The notes: generated by a model not told the origin, from the letters alone. Shown: positions 1 to 12,055, numbered from the stretch's first letter. The stretch is 64,000 nucleotides of DNA from an uncultured bacterium (GCA_938010045.1 CALLFZ010000003.1:1-64000), one strand, 5' to 3'. Numbers and translations are program-made.

Positions 1-62
1 GCGCCGGAGCTACAGCACAGCGCCGCGCTTGATGCAACGCGGGGGGCTGATGGGGCGGCTGG

Positions 63-148
63 TGGGGACAGGCACATCTCTGGGGCTGGTGGGGACAGGC
101 ACCTCTCTTGCAGGCACCTCTCTTGCCGTCAGTCATGGGGACAGGCAC
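63..148. repeat. REP-like GGGGACAGGCAC repeat cluster
   Basis: The word TGGGGACAGGCAC occurs three times, at 63-75, 90-102 and 136-148. A partial AGGCACCTCTCTTGC copy at 112-126 repeats the tail of the second. Sequences of this type are familiar as REP elements mobilised by IS200-like REP-associated tyrosine transposases, but no transposase gene lies in the window. The cluster sits directly upstream of, and in frame with, the remnant of a symporter gene, so it may have interrupted that gene. Confidence 0.65.
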
Positions 149-517
149 ATGCGCGGCTGGAACGTACCGTTCATGATGGCGGCCTTCTACCTGTTCCTGA
201 TCTGCTCCGCGGTGCTTGTGTTGATTTCCTGGCGCCATCCCCACCAGCCCACCGAGGACAGCGCTCGACTGGTCTGGTCGCATCCGCTCGAATCGTTGCA
301 GTTCCGCGGCTGGTCAGGCATAGGTAACTACAAGCTGCTGGCCGCCCTGCTATTCGTTTCGATGATACTGCTGTATATTCGCTTCCATTCAGGAGACGCC
401 GACCGTGAGAGCGTGGTTTCTTCGCGTCGCCTTGATGGCCGCCGGCTGCGCATCCCCCCCAGTTCAGCGTCACGCGTGGGTCACCGGCCTCAAGCCCGAA
501 AAGGCGGAGTACTATAA
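149..517 (+). pseudogene. C-terminal fragment of a sodium/solute symporter (SSS family), 5'-truncated
   Basis: From ATG 149 the frame encodes two hydrophobic segments, MAAFYLFLICSAVLVLISW and LLAALLFVSMILLYI. They are separated by a polar HPHQPTEDSARLVW stretch that resembles the C-terminal tail of SSS transporters in Planctomycetes and related groups. A complete SSS protein has about 12-14 membrane segments and around 500 residues; here only the last ones are present. Upstream the frame runs into the GGGGACAGGCAC repeats and then into sequence with no symporter character, so the gene is interrupted or the contig is rearranged. The frame also runs about 110 nt into the next gene, which is longer than expected, so its 3' end may be shifted as well. 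Placed before a rhamnose mutarotase, the intact gene probably imported a sugar. Confidence 0.5.
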
Positions 518-800
518 GCAGCTTCACGCGAATCCGTGGCCGTCCGTGAACCAGATGCTGAAGGAGTGCAACATCCGCAACTTCTCCATCTATCTAAAGG
601 AAATTGATGGGAAACTGTATCTCTTCAGCTACCTCGAATACACCGGCCGTGACTTTGAGGCGGATATGCGAAAGATGGCCGCCGATCCCGAAACGCAACG
701 GTGGTGGAAGGAGACGGATCCCTGCCAACTGCCGCTGCCCGATGCCGCAGCCAACGGCAAAATTTGGTCGCCGGCTGAGGAGGTCTATCACCTCCCATGA
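405..800 (+). CDS. L-rhamnose mutarotase family protein (exported or lipoprotein form)
   Basis: This protein of 131 residues matches the RhaM/DUF718 family, which interconverts alpha and beta anomers of L-rhamnose. The family's ending is visible as SPAEEVYHLP, as is the internal RWWKETDPCQLP region. The GTG start at 405 is preceded by AGGAGA at 391-396 at good spacing. Ordinary RhaM is cytoplasmic and about 104 residues long. Here about 25 extra N-terminal residues form a short hydrophobic leader ending in AAGC, which could be a lipobox, so the protein may act in the periplasm. Its stop overlaps the start of the UroD-like gene (ATGA at 797-800), indicating co-expression. With the GH106-like gene at 30045 it suggests that rhamnose-containing glycans are used. 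Confidence 0.75.
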   Translation: MRAWFLRVALMAAGCASPPVQRHAWVTGLKPEKAEYYKQLHANPWPSVNQMLKECNIRNFSIYLKEIDGKLYLFSYLEYTGRDFEADMRKMAADPETQRWWKETDPCQLPLPDAAANGKIWSPAEEVYHLP

Positions 801-1840
801 CTTCTCGTGAACGCGTTCTAGCCGCCTTCGATCACGTCGAGCCGGACATGGTCCCGCGCTGGTGCGGGGCCTCGCCCGAGTTCCTCGTGAAGGCCCGGCG
901 CGAGTTGAACCTGCCGGATGACGAGAGCTTTTCCGTGCGGATTGGCGACGACTTCCGGCGGGTGTTCGCGCGGTATGTCGGCCCCGACTTCCCGCTGTCG
1001 CCGGGGGCAGTGTCGCGCACGGTGTTCGGCGTCGAACGTACCGGCTTCGGGTACGGCCAACCGCTCAGCCATCCGCTGGCGACAGCCACGCTGAGGGACG
1101 TCCACGCCTACCCGTGGCCGGATCCCGCGTGGCAGGATGTGTCGCACATCCGCGAAGACGCGTTACGCTGGAACCGGCAGTACGCGATTCTTGGCGGCGA
1201 CTGGTCCCCCTTCTGGCACGACGCGATCGACCTGCTGGGGATGGAGAATCTGTATTATAAAATGTACGATGAGCCTGAGACCGTGGACGCCGTTCTGCGG
1301 CACATCGTGGACTACTACGCCACGGTCAGTCAGAGGATGTTTGATGCCGCGGCCGATGCAATCGATATTTTTTTTATCGGAAATGACTTCGGCAGCCAGA
1401 GAGGCCCGTTGTTGGGCCCGGCGGAGTTTGAGCGTTTTATCGTGCCGCACTTGAAGCGGCTGGTGGACCTGGGCCACGCCTATCACCTGAAAGTGCAGCT
1501 TCACTGCTGTGGCGGTTTTGAACCTCTGATTCCCGCCATGATTGCTGCCGGCGTGGACGGCCTCCACGCGATCCAACCTTGTTGCGAAGGGATGGATCTG
1601 CGTCATCTCAAGGCTCGCTATGGCTCCCAGATTCTCTTCAATGGCGCCATTGATTCGCAGCATGTGCTGCTGGAGGGCACACCGGAGTTGGTCCGGCAGC
1701 GCACGCGGGAGGTTCTCGACATCATGGCGCCCGGCGGCGGATATGTCGCTGGAGCCAGCCACGATTATCTACTGGAAGAAACGCCGGTGGAGAACGTCAT
1801 CGCCATGTTCGACACCGTGGCGGAGTGGCGCTATCGCTGA
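797..1840 (+). CDS. Uroporphyrinogen decarboxylase-like family protein
   Basis: This protein of 347 residues has the UroD/MtaA fold. Recognisable elements are the opening TSRERVLAAFDH, a DWSPFW stretch near 135-140, NDFGSQ at 196-201, HCCGG at 236-240, and the IQPCCEGMDL and NGAIDSQHVL strands after it. The His-Cys pair in HCCGG resembles the zinc site of MtaA/CmuA-type methyltransferases rather than the active site of HemE, so haem synthesis is unlikely. Such paralogues are abundant beside sugar catabolism genes in Lentisphaerae, Kiritimatiellota and Planctomycetes, where their reaction is not established. The ATGA overlap with the mutarotase gene supports one transcript. The exact substrate cannot be read from sequence. 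Confidence 0.8.
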   Translation: MTSRERVLAAFDHVEPDMVPRWCGASPEFLVKARRELNLPDDESFSVRIGDDFRRVFARYVGPDFPLSPGAVSRTVFGVERTGFGYGQPLSHPLATATLRDVHAYPWPDPAWQDVSHIREDALRWNRQYAILGGDWSPFWHDAIDLLGMENLYYKMYDEPETVDAVLRHIVDYYATVSQRMFDAAADAIDIFFIGNDFGSQRGPLLGPAEFERFIVPHLKRLVDLGHAYHLKVQLHCCGGFEPLIPAMIAAGVDGLHAIQPCCEGMDLRHLKARYGSQILFNGAIDSQHVLLEGTPELVRQRTREVLDIMAPGGGYVAGASHDYLLEETPVENVIAMFDTVAEWRYR

Positions 1841-2414
1841 CCCTCGGAATTGGAAGGTGGGGGCGGAGCAGCTTCGGCGTGTCCGCTCTACGACGGCCGA
1901 ACAGCGGGGAGGTGCTCAACGACCCAACCGTTTGCGCGGCGGCTGGCGGTTCGCGCCCATGGTAGGATGAGAACTTTCTTCCGGCGGACACGTGCTCGGA
2001 GCCGCTCGTCGTACGGGCGGACTTTTGCGAGCGGTGCCCATCGAAGCACGACACGGCTGGGGTTGGCCCGGCGAAGTCGCGCGAATCGCTACGGAGCGGG
2101 CAGCGGCGGGAATCTCCCCCGTCGCGTCGTTACCGGTTAACGGGATCGCTCGACCGCCTCAGGAGTCCCGGCACTCGGCGGCCGAGGGGCTGGCCATGCG
2201 CCGTCGCATCGCCGGTTGTCGATCGAATCGTTTGCCGTAGGGCCGCTCTTCCCGACACGGGATGGCCAGATCGGCCGCCCTCTGCACCACCGCACGCTCT
2301 GGACGGCCGAGCTTCGCGGCCCTTGCTGTAGGGCGCCAACGGCCGGAGACGGACCGCTCATAGTTGGCACGTGATGCCCCGATCCGATAAAGTGGAGGGG
2401 TGGAGTTGATACCC
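1841..2414. other. Intergenic region, no gene recognised
   Basis: About 570 nt between the UroD-like gene and the exported protein at 2415. Open frames here have low-complexity, arginine-rich translations and no recognisable domain. I see no terminator with a T-tract, no RNA gene and no repeat shared with the rest of the window. Confidence 0.5.
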
Positions 2415-3254
2415 ATGAACGCATGGACGCGGCGGGTGGCCGGAGCGATTGCGTTGGCGGCGGGCGCCGTGTCGGCCGCCCCACAGATCGAACACACGCC
2501 GGTGACGGTCGGCGTAAAAGGCGAACCGTTGATGATCCGCGCAAAAGTGGATGGGCGCGGCCGCGCGGTGAGGACGGTCCAGCTTCACTACAGCACCTCG
2601 CGGGACGCGGCCCCGTTTTCGGTGCCGATGCAGTCGAGCGGCGCGGGCGTTTGGGTGGGCACGATCCCGGGCGGCGTGCTCGCGGTGCTGGACCGGGTTA
2701 GCTACTATATTTCGGCGGAGGACGACCGCGGTGCGACGGCGGAGACGCCGTGGTTTGCGGTGCGGTTGCAGGCGCCCACCGGAGGAGAGGCCGCAAGCGG
2801 CGGGCGGAACTGGGTGAAGCCCGCACTGATCGGCGGCGGCGTGGCATTGGCGGCCGGTGGCATCGCGTGGGCCGTGAACAGCGCGGGCGGTGGCGACGAC
2901 GATGGGGGTGGGATCCCGTCGGACGCGCCGGGAACGTACGTCGGTACGGCCACGCGGTGCACAACGCCCGCCGGCGGCGCGCCGGTCTGTGAAACGCGCT
3001 CGACCACCATTCGGATCACGGCGGAGGGCACCGTATCGAGCAGCGACTTGCATCCGGGCACCGCGATGCAGTCGAAGCTGTCCGGCTCGAGCTTTGTGCT
3101 GAGCGCGCCGGTGCGCGCGCCGGGGACCGACGGAGAAGTCCGGTACATCGGCACGCTCGTGGGCGGCCGGATCGTCGGCAGCATCGAGGGCTCGGCGGGC
3201 AGCGGCACGAACACGGTGCTGTTCACCGGAACGTTCTCCGCCGCGAAGCAGTGA
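2415..3254 (+). CDS. Exported protein with a beta-sandwich (FN3-like) region and an internal membrane segment
   Basis: ATG 2415 is preferred over GTG 2400 because GGAG at 2402-2405 lies 9 nt before it. The product of 279 residues begins with a signal peptide (MNAWTRRVAGAIALAAGAVSAA). Next comes a region of the type VQLHYSTS ... GVWVGTIPGG ... VSYYISAEDDRG, a pattern seen in extracytoplasmic FN3-like domains. A hydrophobic stretch near residues 132-154 is followed by a Gly/Asp-rich linker and a C-terminal beta-rich domain of about 110 residues. I do not recognise the family. It lies 61 nt upstream of uvrA and may be transcribed separately. Confidence 0.6.
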   Translation: MNAWTRRVAGAIALAAGAVSAAPQIEHTPVTVGVKGEPLMIRAKVDGRGRAVRTVQLHYSTSRDAAPFSVPMQSSGAGVWVGTIPGGVLAVLDRVSYYISAEDDRGATAETPWFAVRLQAPTGGEAASGGRNWVKPALIGGGVALAAGGIAWAVNSAGGGDDDGGGIPSDAPGTYVGTATRCTTPAGGAPVCETRSTTIRITAEGTVSSSDLHPGTAMQSKLSGSSFVLSAPVRAPGTDGEVRYIGTLVGGRIVGSIEGSAGSGTNTVLFTGTFSAAKQ

Positions 3255-3315
3255 AGCGGAGCCGGCACGGGCCGTCCGGCGATGCGCCACAACCGGCAAC
3301 CGGCGGACATGGCGG

Positions 3316-6185
<2,870 letters not shown>

Positions 6186-6186
<1 letters not shown>

Positions 6187-8663
6187 TGCGCAGCGCGATG
6201 CGTATTCCCATGGCCGTCGTGCTCCTTGCGGTCGCGCGCGGAAGTGCCGCGGAGCCGAATCCGGCCGATTCGCTCCGACGCGGGCGCGAGGCCCTACGCG
6301 ATCGAGTTTGGAGCGTTGCGCTTCACTGGCTCGAACACGCATGGTCGAACGCACCATCCGACGAGATCCGGTTCGAGGCCGCCCTGGGGCTGGCCGATGC
6401 GCGCGCGGAGTTGAACGATGCCCAGGCCGCGGCGCGGCTGGAGGACGAAATTCCGCCGTTGCTGCGGGACGAGTCCGCCGTCTGGTTGCGGCGCGCCATC
6501 CTGCGACGGCGGGGTGGCGATGAGGCCGGCGCGCGCGCCGCCCTTGAGCGAGTACAGTGGGAACGCCTGCCCGCCGCCGATCGCGTCTGGGCGGGGATGT
6601 GGTGGTCCGATCTGCTCTGGGCCCGCGGCGAAACGGACGAAGCCCTGGCCGCGCTGGAATTTGCTCTGGCGACCCTCGAGCCCCCCTCGGCGACCGTCCT
6701 GGCGCGGCGCCTCGCCCTCCGATGGCGAGACCTTGGCGCGCCGGCGCGCGCGGTGGAGTTGCTCGAGCCGCGACTCACGACCGCGGAGCCCCCTGAGGAC
6801 TGGCTCATTCGTCTGGACCTTGCCGGAGCCTATGTCGATGTCGGCCGCGCCGAGGATGCGGCGGAGGTCGTCCGCCCGCTGATCGAGAATCCGCAGGCGC
6901 CCCGCCCGTTCCGCGCCAGCGGCTGGCTGTTGCGCGCAAGGGCGGAGGCATCGGCCGGGCGGTTGAACTCCGCCGAGGTGGCGTTCGACCAGGCCCGCCA
7001 ACTCGCGGAGGGCTCGGGCGCGGAGACAGAGATCCTCTTTGACATGGCGGCCCACCGGTTGAGGACGGACCACTTGGAGTCCGCGCGGGAGCTGATCCGA
7101 GAGGGTTTGCAGAGGCATCCGCGGCACCGTCGGGGCGGCGAGCTGCAGCTCGAACTAGCGCGGCGCTGGTGGGCATTGGGTCAGGCCGCGGCCGCGCTCG
7201 AGGCCTTTCAGGCCTATTTAGAGACCTCGGACGATCCCACCGGCCAGGCCGAGGCCTATGCGGGGAAGGGGTGGGCTCTGCTGGCCCTCGCCCGGCCCCT
7301 GGAGGCGGCGGCTGCGTTCGAGCGGGCCGCGGCGGGGCGGCGCGATCCGGAGGCCCGCGCCGAGGCGGAGCTGAAGCGCGCCGAGGCCCTGGCGCTGGCC
7401 GGCCGCTGGGCCGACGCGCTCACCGCGTGCGACGAGTTTGCGAGGGCGCATCCAGCGCACCCAGCGGTCGGACGCGCCGCCTTGCTGGCCGCGGACGCTC
7501 TGACACAACTGGGGCGCGAGCCGGACGCGTTGCGGCGTCTCGAGGCGCTCTTGAACGGACCCGAGGCGGCGGCCGCGCGGCTGCGATGCGCCCGCGTGTA
7601 TGAGCGGCGACAGGATTGGTCCGGGGCGGCGCGGATCTACGCGGAGCTGCTCGAGTGGCATCCCGAGGCGGCCGAGGCGCGTTGGGCTCGACTCGGTCTG
7701 GCGCTGCTCCATTACCGACGCGCCGACGCGGAGGCCGCGCTCCGCGCGCTTGCGCCGCTCACCGATTCGGACGTGGCCGACGAGGTGACCGAGCGGGCGG
7801 TGGTTCTGCGAGTGTGGTGCCATCATCTGCGCGGCGACGATTCTGCGGCGATTTCGACCGCCCGCGAGTATCTGGAGAGGTCGCCCCGGTCGGCCGCGGC
7901 GGTCGAGCTGCGGCTGTGGTTGGCGGACCTCGACTGGCACCATGGCCGGTTCGAGACGGCGGAGCAGGGATATCTTCAGGCGGCCGACGCGGCGGCCGGC
8001 GCGCCGCCGGGCGATGTGGCGCTATATCGCGCGGGTCGTGCGGCCGCGGCGGCCGGGGAAGTGTCGCGAGCGCTGCGGCACTTCCAGCGCCTCGCGGAGG
8101 AATATCCGGCCAGCCCGATCCTGCCCGAAGCACGCTTTGCGCAGGGCGACGTGCTCGCCGAAATGGGCCGGTTCGACGCTGCGGTGCTCTCCTTCGACGA
8201 GGTCATCCGCGCCGCGCCCGACTCGCCGGCTGCGACGCTGGCGTGGGGGCGCAAAGGCGACTGCCATTTCACGCTCGGTGCGCAATCGCCCGCTCGATTC
8301 GAGGAGGCCCTCGCGGCGTACCTAGTGGTGGCCGGCCGCGAGCGGGAGGCCGTGGACGTTCGGCTGCAAGCGGTGTACAAGGCGGGGCGTTGCGACGAGA
8401 TGCTGGGGCGTCCCGCGGCCGCGATCGAACGGTACATGTCGGTGGTGTACCAGCATCTCGAGGAGCGGGCGGCCGGCCGGCCAGGCGCGCCGGTGTGGTT
8501 TGCGCGGGCGGCGTTCGCGGCGGCCGCGCTGCAGGAACGGGCGGAGCAGTGGCAGGAGGCGGTGCAGATCTACCGGCGGGTGGTCGAAGACAGCGGCCCG
8601 GCCGCGGCCGACGCGGCCGCGCAGATCCGGCGACTGCTCGAGCAGCATCCGGAGACGCGATGA
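6186..8663 (+). CDS. Large secreted TPR-repeat protein of a Tol/Exb-type operon
   Basis: This 825-residue protein starts at ATG 6186 or, better as a signal peptide, ATG 6198 (MRIPMAVVLLAVARGSAAEP). Nearly all of the remainder is helical TPR-like repeats rich in Ala, Arg and Glu, such as the A..YAGKGWALLALARPLEAAAAFERA and RYMSVVYQHLEERAAG units. The position immediately before tolQ- and tolR-like genes recalls the TPR partners (YbgF/CpoB type) of Tol-Pal systems, although those are normally much shorter. It probably acts in the periplasm as a scaffold. No catalytic motif is visible. Confidence 0.7.
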
Positions 8664-8694
8664 GCGGCGCCCGACGGCGCGGTGAGACTCGACA

Positions 8695-9327
8695 ATGATC
8701 GCATGGTTGAACATCGGCGGGTGGCCGGCCTGGCTGGTGGTCGTGGTGGGACTGGCCGCCGCCGCGGTGGCGGTGGAGCGGTGGCTTTATCTTCGCCGTG
8801 GACGAATACCGCTGGACGATTTCCTGCGCGGCATCTTCAACGTGCTCGATCGCGGAAATGTTGCCGAGGGCGTGGCTCTGTGCGACGACACCCCGGGCCC
8901 CGTAGCGCGGATGGTGCGCGCCGCGCTGCTGAAACTGCCCGACGGCGCTGCCGCCGCGCGCGAGGCGATGATCGCGGCCGGTGTCGCTGAGATTCCGCGT
9001 CTCGAATGCCGCGTGCGCGTGCCCGCCGCCGCCTCGCGAGTGAGCTCCCTCACAGGCTTTCTCGGCACCGTGCTGGCGTTGATCAATCTCGGCCAGCGAA
9101 TCGAACTGCGCGCGCCGCTGGTCTATGCGGGCGACCTCGCCGCGGCGCTCTGGCAGTCGCTGGTGTGCACGGCGGTCGGCCTCGCCGTCGCAATCCCGTG
9201 CTTTGCGGCCCACCAGTTGCTCGTCGGAATGGTCGAGTCGCTTCTGGTGGATATGGAGGACGCGCTGCGCCGCGTGACGGACCACCTCGAGGGCCGCGGT
9301 GCTGCGCCGGCGAACGGCGAATCATGA
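8695..9327 (+). CDS. MotA/TolQ/ExbB proton-channel family protein
   Basis: This 210-residue inner-membrane protein has the family's three-segment layout. A first membrane helix (AWLVVVVGLAAAAVAVERWLYL) comes near the N-terminus, followed by a cytoplasmic region. Two C-terminal helices are visible as LTGFLGTVLALINL and ALWQSLVCTAVGLAVAIPCFAAHQL, including the GLAVAIP element typical of TolQ/ExbB. With a TolR/ExbD partner it couples proton-motive force to an envelope protein. It starts 31 nt after the TPR gene and shares an ATGA overlap with the next gene. It is more TolQ-like than the second set at 50420, but the assignment between TolQ and ExbB is not secure. Confidence 0.85.
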   Translation: MIAWLNIGGWPAWLVVVVGLAAAAVAVERWLYLRRGRIPLDDFLRGIFNVLDRGNVAEGVALCDDTPGPVARMVRAALLKLPDGAAAAREAMIAAGVAEIPRLECRVRVPAAASRVSSLTGFLGTVLALINLGQRIELRAPLVYAGDLAAALWQSLVCTAVGLAVAIPCFAAHQLLVGMVESLLVDMEDALRRVTDHLEGRGAAPANGES

Positions 9328-9785
9328 GCCCGGGTTCGCGAGCGAACACCTTCGAACGCACCTTCCGCACGCGGCTGGCCCGCGCGCCAACGCCGCTCGA
9401 CGCCGGCGCGGTCGCCAGCGTGCTGGCGACCGTCGCGGCGTGGTGGATGCTGCGCATGCCCTTTGTGGCGCAGCCGGCTGTTCCGATCGAGTTGCCCGAG
9501 GCCGCCAGCGCCGAGCCGGTGCGGTACGACGCACTCGTCGTGGCCGTCACCGCCGACGGCCGCATGTTTGCTGGCGACCGGCCGGTGGGCATCGAAGAAC
9601 TCGCCCGGCGGTTCGAGGCCGCGGTCCGGGAGAGGCCGGATGTGACCGTGCTGATCGAGGCCGACCGCCGCGTGCCGCATGAGACGCTCGTCCGCATCTA
9701 TGATGCCGCCGCGCGGCACGGCATCCGACGGGCCGCGGTGGCCGCCCAGATTTCCGCCCGCGCACCACCAAACCCGTTGCCCTGA
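9324..9785 (+). CDS. TolR/ExbD-like protein
   Basis: This 153-residue protein begins with the ATG at 9324, overlapping the tolQ-like stop. It has one N-terminal membrane helix (LDAGAVASVLATVAAWWML) whose leading Asp matches the essential membrane aspartate of ExbD/TolR. A periplasmic domain follows with the family pattern DALVVAVTADGRMFAGDRPVG ... VTVLIEADRRVPHETLVRIYDAA ... GIRRAAVAAQ. The membrane helix is less canonical than in the second ExbD of this window. It is expected to form a stator-like complex with the upstream TolQ-like protein. Confidence 0.8.
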   Translation: MSPGSRANTFERTFRTRLARAPTPLDAGAVASVLATVAAWWMLRMPFVAQPAVPIELPEAASAEPVRYDALVVAVTADGRMFAGDRPVGIEELARRFEAAVRERPDVTVLIEADRRVPHETLVRIYDAAARHGIRRAAVAAQISARAPPNPLP

Positions 9786-10486
9786 TGCGTGAAGCGATCA
9801 ACACCGTGCTGCGATGGATCGCCGCGACGATGGTCGCGGCGGCGATGGGCGGCGCGTTTTTGGCCGGTCAGCCCCCGCTGCCGGCCGCCGCCAGTTCGCC
9901 GGCGCCCGCTGGTTCGCCGCGCATCACGTTCCGCCGCGCCGAAGCCGGTCCCATGGAAGCGATTTCAGCCGCCGTGATCTGGTCGCCGATTCTGTTCGCG
10001 TTGCCGTCGCTTTATGGGTTTAGCCGCATTCCGCCCGCCGAATGGACCGTCGCACCGCCGGTGGACCTGCCCGATCCACCCTCACCCGTGCTGGTGGCAG
10101 AGCCGCTGACTCTCGCTCCCCTTCTTGCCGGTCCGCGCGCGGAGCTCCCACTGGTGTGGACGGATGCGTCGCTGCTGCCCCACCGTCGATTGCCGCCGGC
10201 CACATCGGTTGTGCAGGCGGTCTCGGGTGAGTTGCCTGAGCGTGCTGTCTGGCCGTTATCGGCGGAGGAGGCCGGCGCCGCCCCGTGGACGGCGACGGTC
10301 GAAGTACGGGTTGCGCCCGAAGGTTGGCCGAGCGGCATCTGGCTGGACTCAGTCGACGCGCCCGCCGCCGCGCGCGTGTGGGCCGCGCGCCGGATCGCGG
10401 CCTGGCGCTGGCCGCCCGCCCGGGCCTCCCGCGTGGTGGTCGTGCGCCTGACGCACACCGGCGCCGATCCGCGGCACCGCCCATGA
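9785..10486 (+). CDS. Membrane-anchored protein in the TonB/TolA position
   Basis: This 233-residue protein starts in an ATGA overlap with the tolR-like gene. It has an N-terminal membrane anchor (TVLRWIAATMVAAAMGGAFLAG), a Pro/Ala-rich middle (PPVDLPDPPSPVLVAEPLTLAP) and a compact C-terminal part with VEVRVAPEGWPSGIWLDSVDAPAAARVWAARRIAAWRW. That layout of anchor, Pro-rich spacer and small C-terminal domain is what TonB/TolA transducers show. The C-terminal repeat-like strand-helix, including AARRIAAWRW, loosely resembles the TonB C-terminal domain. The sequence is divergent, so the function is inferred mainly from gene order. Confidence 0.55.
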   Translation: MREAINTVLRWIAATMVAAAMGGAFLAGQPPLPAAASSPAPAGSPRITFRRAEAGPMEAISAAVIWSPILFALPSLYGFSRIPPAEWTVAPPVDLPDPPSPVLVAEPLTLAPLLAGPRAELPLVWTDASLLPHRRLPPATSVVQAVSGELPERAVWPLSAEEAGAAPWTATVEVRVAPEGWPSGIWLDSVDAPAAARVWAARRIAAWRWPPARASRVVVVRLTHTGADPRHRP

Positions 10487-10710
10487 ACCTAGAACTGTCC
10501 AGCTATGTCGGATTATGGGTGGGTGGCACGCTCGCGGTGATGGCCAGCCTCGGGCTACACTGGGCGGTCGTGGATAGCGTGCGGCGCCGACGGCGCAAGG
10601 CCTCGCTCTATCGCTGCGAGCAGTGTGGCCGGGTGTATGAAGACGAACGCAACGTGCCGCTGTCGGCGTGCCCCGCCTGCGGCACGCTGAACGAGACCAT
10701 CCAACGATGA
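10483..10710 (+). CDS. Small membrane-anchored zinc-ribbon protein
   Basis: This protein of 75 residues has a single membrane helix (YVGLWVGGTLAVMASLGLHWAVV), a basic RRRRRK stop-transfer stretch and a cytoplasmic zinc ribbon with Cys45-x2-Cys48 and Cys63-x2-Cys66. It overlaps the preceding gene and hisD by 4 nt on each side. The ribbon looks like a rubrerythrin or hydrogenase-maturation type knuckle, but no function is known. It may be an accessory factor of the upstream Tol-like complex. Confidence 0.7.
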   Translation: MNLELSSYVGLWVGGTLAVMASLGLHWAVVDSVRRRRRKASLYRCEQCGRVYEDERNVPLSACPACGTLNETIQR

Positions 10711-12011
10711 GCAACATGCCTCCCATCTGCCGTTGGGATGAGCCCGAAGGCATTCGCGCCTTCGAGCGGTTTCTGCGCGTGCCGGCGATCGCGCCCGAGG
10801 CCGCCGAGCAGGCGCGGCGGGTCCTCGAGGAGGTGCGGCGCGGCGGCGACCGCGCGGTGGCGCGGTTCACGCGCCGGTTCAACGGCGCGCGGTTGGACCC
10901 CGCGCGCTTCCGGGTGGGCGACGACGAAATCGCCGAGGCTCGCGCGCAGGTTTCCCCCGCGGTGCGGCGCGCCATCGCCGACGTGCTGCGCCGCGTCCGT
11001 CGGTTCGCCCGCGCCGGCCTCCGGCGCTCGTGGGAGATTCGTAGTCCGCGCGGCGGACGGCTCGGTGAACTCTGGGTTGCGCTGGGCCGCGTGGGCGTCT
11101 ATGTGCCGGGCGGCGCCGCGCCGCTCGCCTCCACCGCCCTGATGACGATCCCGTTGGCACGTGTCGCAGGCGTGCCGGAGGTCGTCGCCACCACCCCCTG
11201 CCGTCCCGACGGCACCGTCGAGCCCCATGTGCTGAGCGCGATCGCGGAGGCCGGCGCCACCGAGATCTACCGCCTCGGGGGCATCCAGGCGATCGGCGCG
11301 CTCGCCTTCGGGACTGCGACGATCCGACGGGTGGATAAGATTGTCGGCCCGGGCGGGCCCTACGTCACCGCCGCGAAGCGCGCGGTGTACGGCGATGTTG
11401 CGCTCGACATGGTCGCCGGTCCCAGCGAGGTCGCGGTGCTCGCCGACGAGAGCGCTCGCGCCGACTGCGTCGCGGCCGACCTGCTCTCTCAGGCCGAACA
11501 CGGCACGGGGCACGAGCGCACGCTGTTGGTGACCCCGTCCATGGCGCTCGCTGAGGCGGTCCGGCGTGAGCTCGCGGCGCAAAGCCGGCGGCTCGGACGC
11601 CGGCGGATGATTCAGCGGGTGCTCACGCGCCGCTCGCTCATCGTCGTTGTGCCCGACCTCGCGGTGGGCTGCGAGGCGATCAACCGGTTTGCGCCCGAAC
11701 ACCTCGAGATTCTCACCGAGTCGCCGCGGCGCTGGTTGAGCCGCATCCGCTGCGCCGGCGCCGTGTTCCTTGGCCCATGGACCCCGGAAAGCGCGGGGGA
11801 CTTCGTCGCCGGCCCCAGCCACGTGCTGCCGACCGGTGGCACCGCGCGGTTCTTCTCTGGGCTGACCGCCGATGACTTTCGCCGCCGCATGAGCGTGTTG
11901 GAGCTCACGCGGCGCGATCTGCTGGAGATGAAGCCTTCGATCGACGCTTTCGCGAGGATCGAAGAGCTGCCGGGGCACGCGAAGTCGGCGGCGCTACGGC
12001 TCGAGCGCTGA
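10707..12011 (+). CDS. hisD: Histidinol dehydrogenase
   Basis: HisD catalyses the last two oxidations of histidine biosynthesis, from L-histidinol to L-histidine with NAD. The start ATG 10707 overlaps the previous stop; 434 residues is a normal length. Family landmarks are VGVYVPGGAAPLAST, GGIQAIGALAFGT, VDKIVGPGGPYVTAAK and DLLSQAEHGTGHE (zinc ligands Gln and His). FAPEHLEI supplies the catalytic Glu-His pair. The Asp in SAGDFVAGPSH and the His in LPGHAKSAALR complete the zinc site, so the enzyme looks active. No other his gene is nearby; hisD rides at the end of an envelope operon. Confidence 0.96.
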   Translation: MSNMPPICRWDEPEGIRAFERFLRVPAIAPEAAEQARRVLEEVRRGGDRAVARFTRRFNGARLDPARFRVGDDEIAEARAQVSPAVRRAIADVLRRVRRFARAGLRRSWEIRSPRGGRLGELWVALGRVGVYVPGGAAPLASTALMTIPLARVAGVPEVVATTPCRPDGTVEPHVLSAIAEAGATEIYRLGGIQAIGALAFGTATIRRVDKIVGPGGPYVTAAKRAVYGDVALDMVAGPSEVAVLADESARADCVAADLLSQAEHGTGHERTLLVTPSMALAEAVRRELAAQSRRLGRRRMIQRVLTRRSLIVVVPDLAVGCEAINRFAPEHLEILTESPRRWLSRIRCAGAVFLGPWTPESAGDFVAGPSHVLPTGGTARFFSGLTADDFRRRMSVLELTRRDLLEMKPSIDAFARIEELPGHAKSAALRLER

Positions 12012-12055
12012 GTCGGAGGCGGCCGCGTCCGTCTCGCCGGCGGGCGGGGGCGCGA

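Noticed and set aside
797-1840. Annotation as hemE (uroporphyrinogen decarboxylase)
   Set aside because: It is UroD-like in fold, but the HCCGG site and the sugar-locus context fit the paralogous family, and no other haem gene is near.
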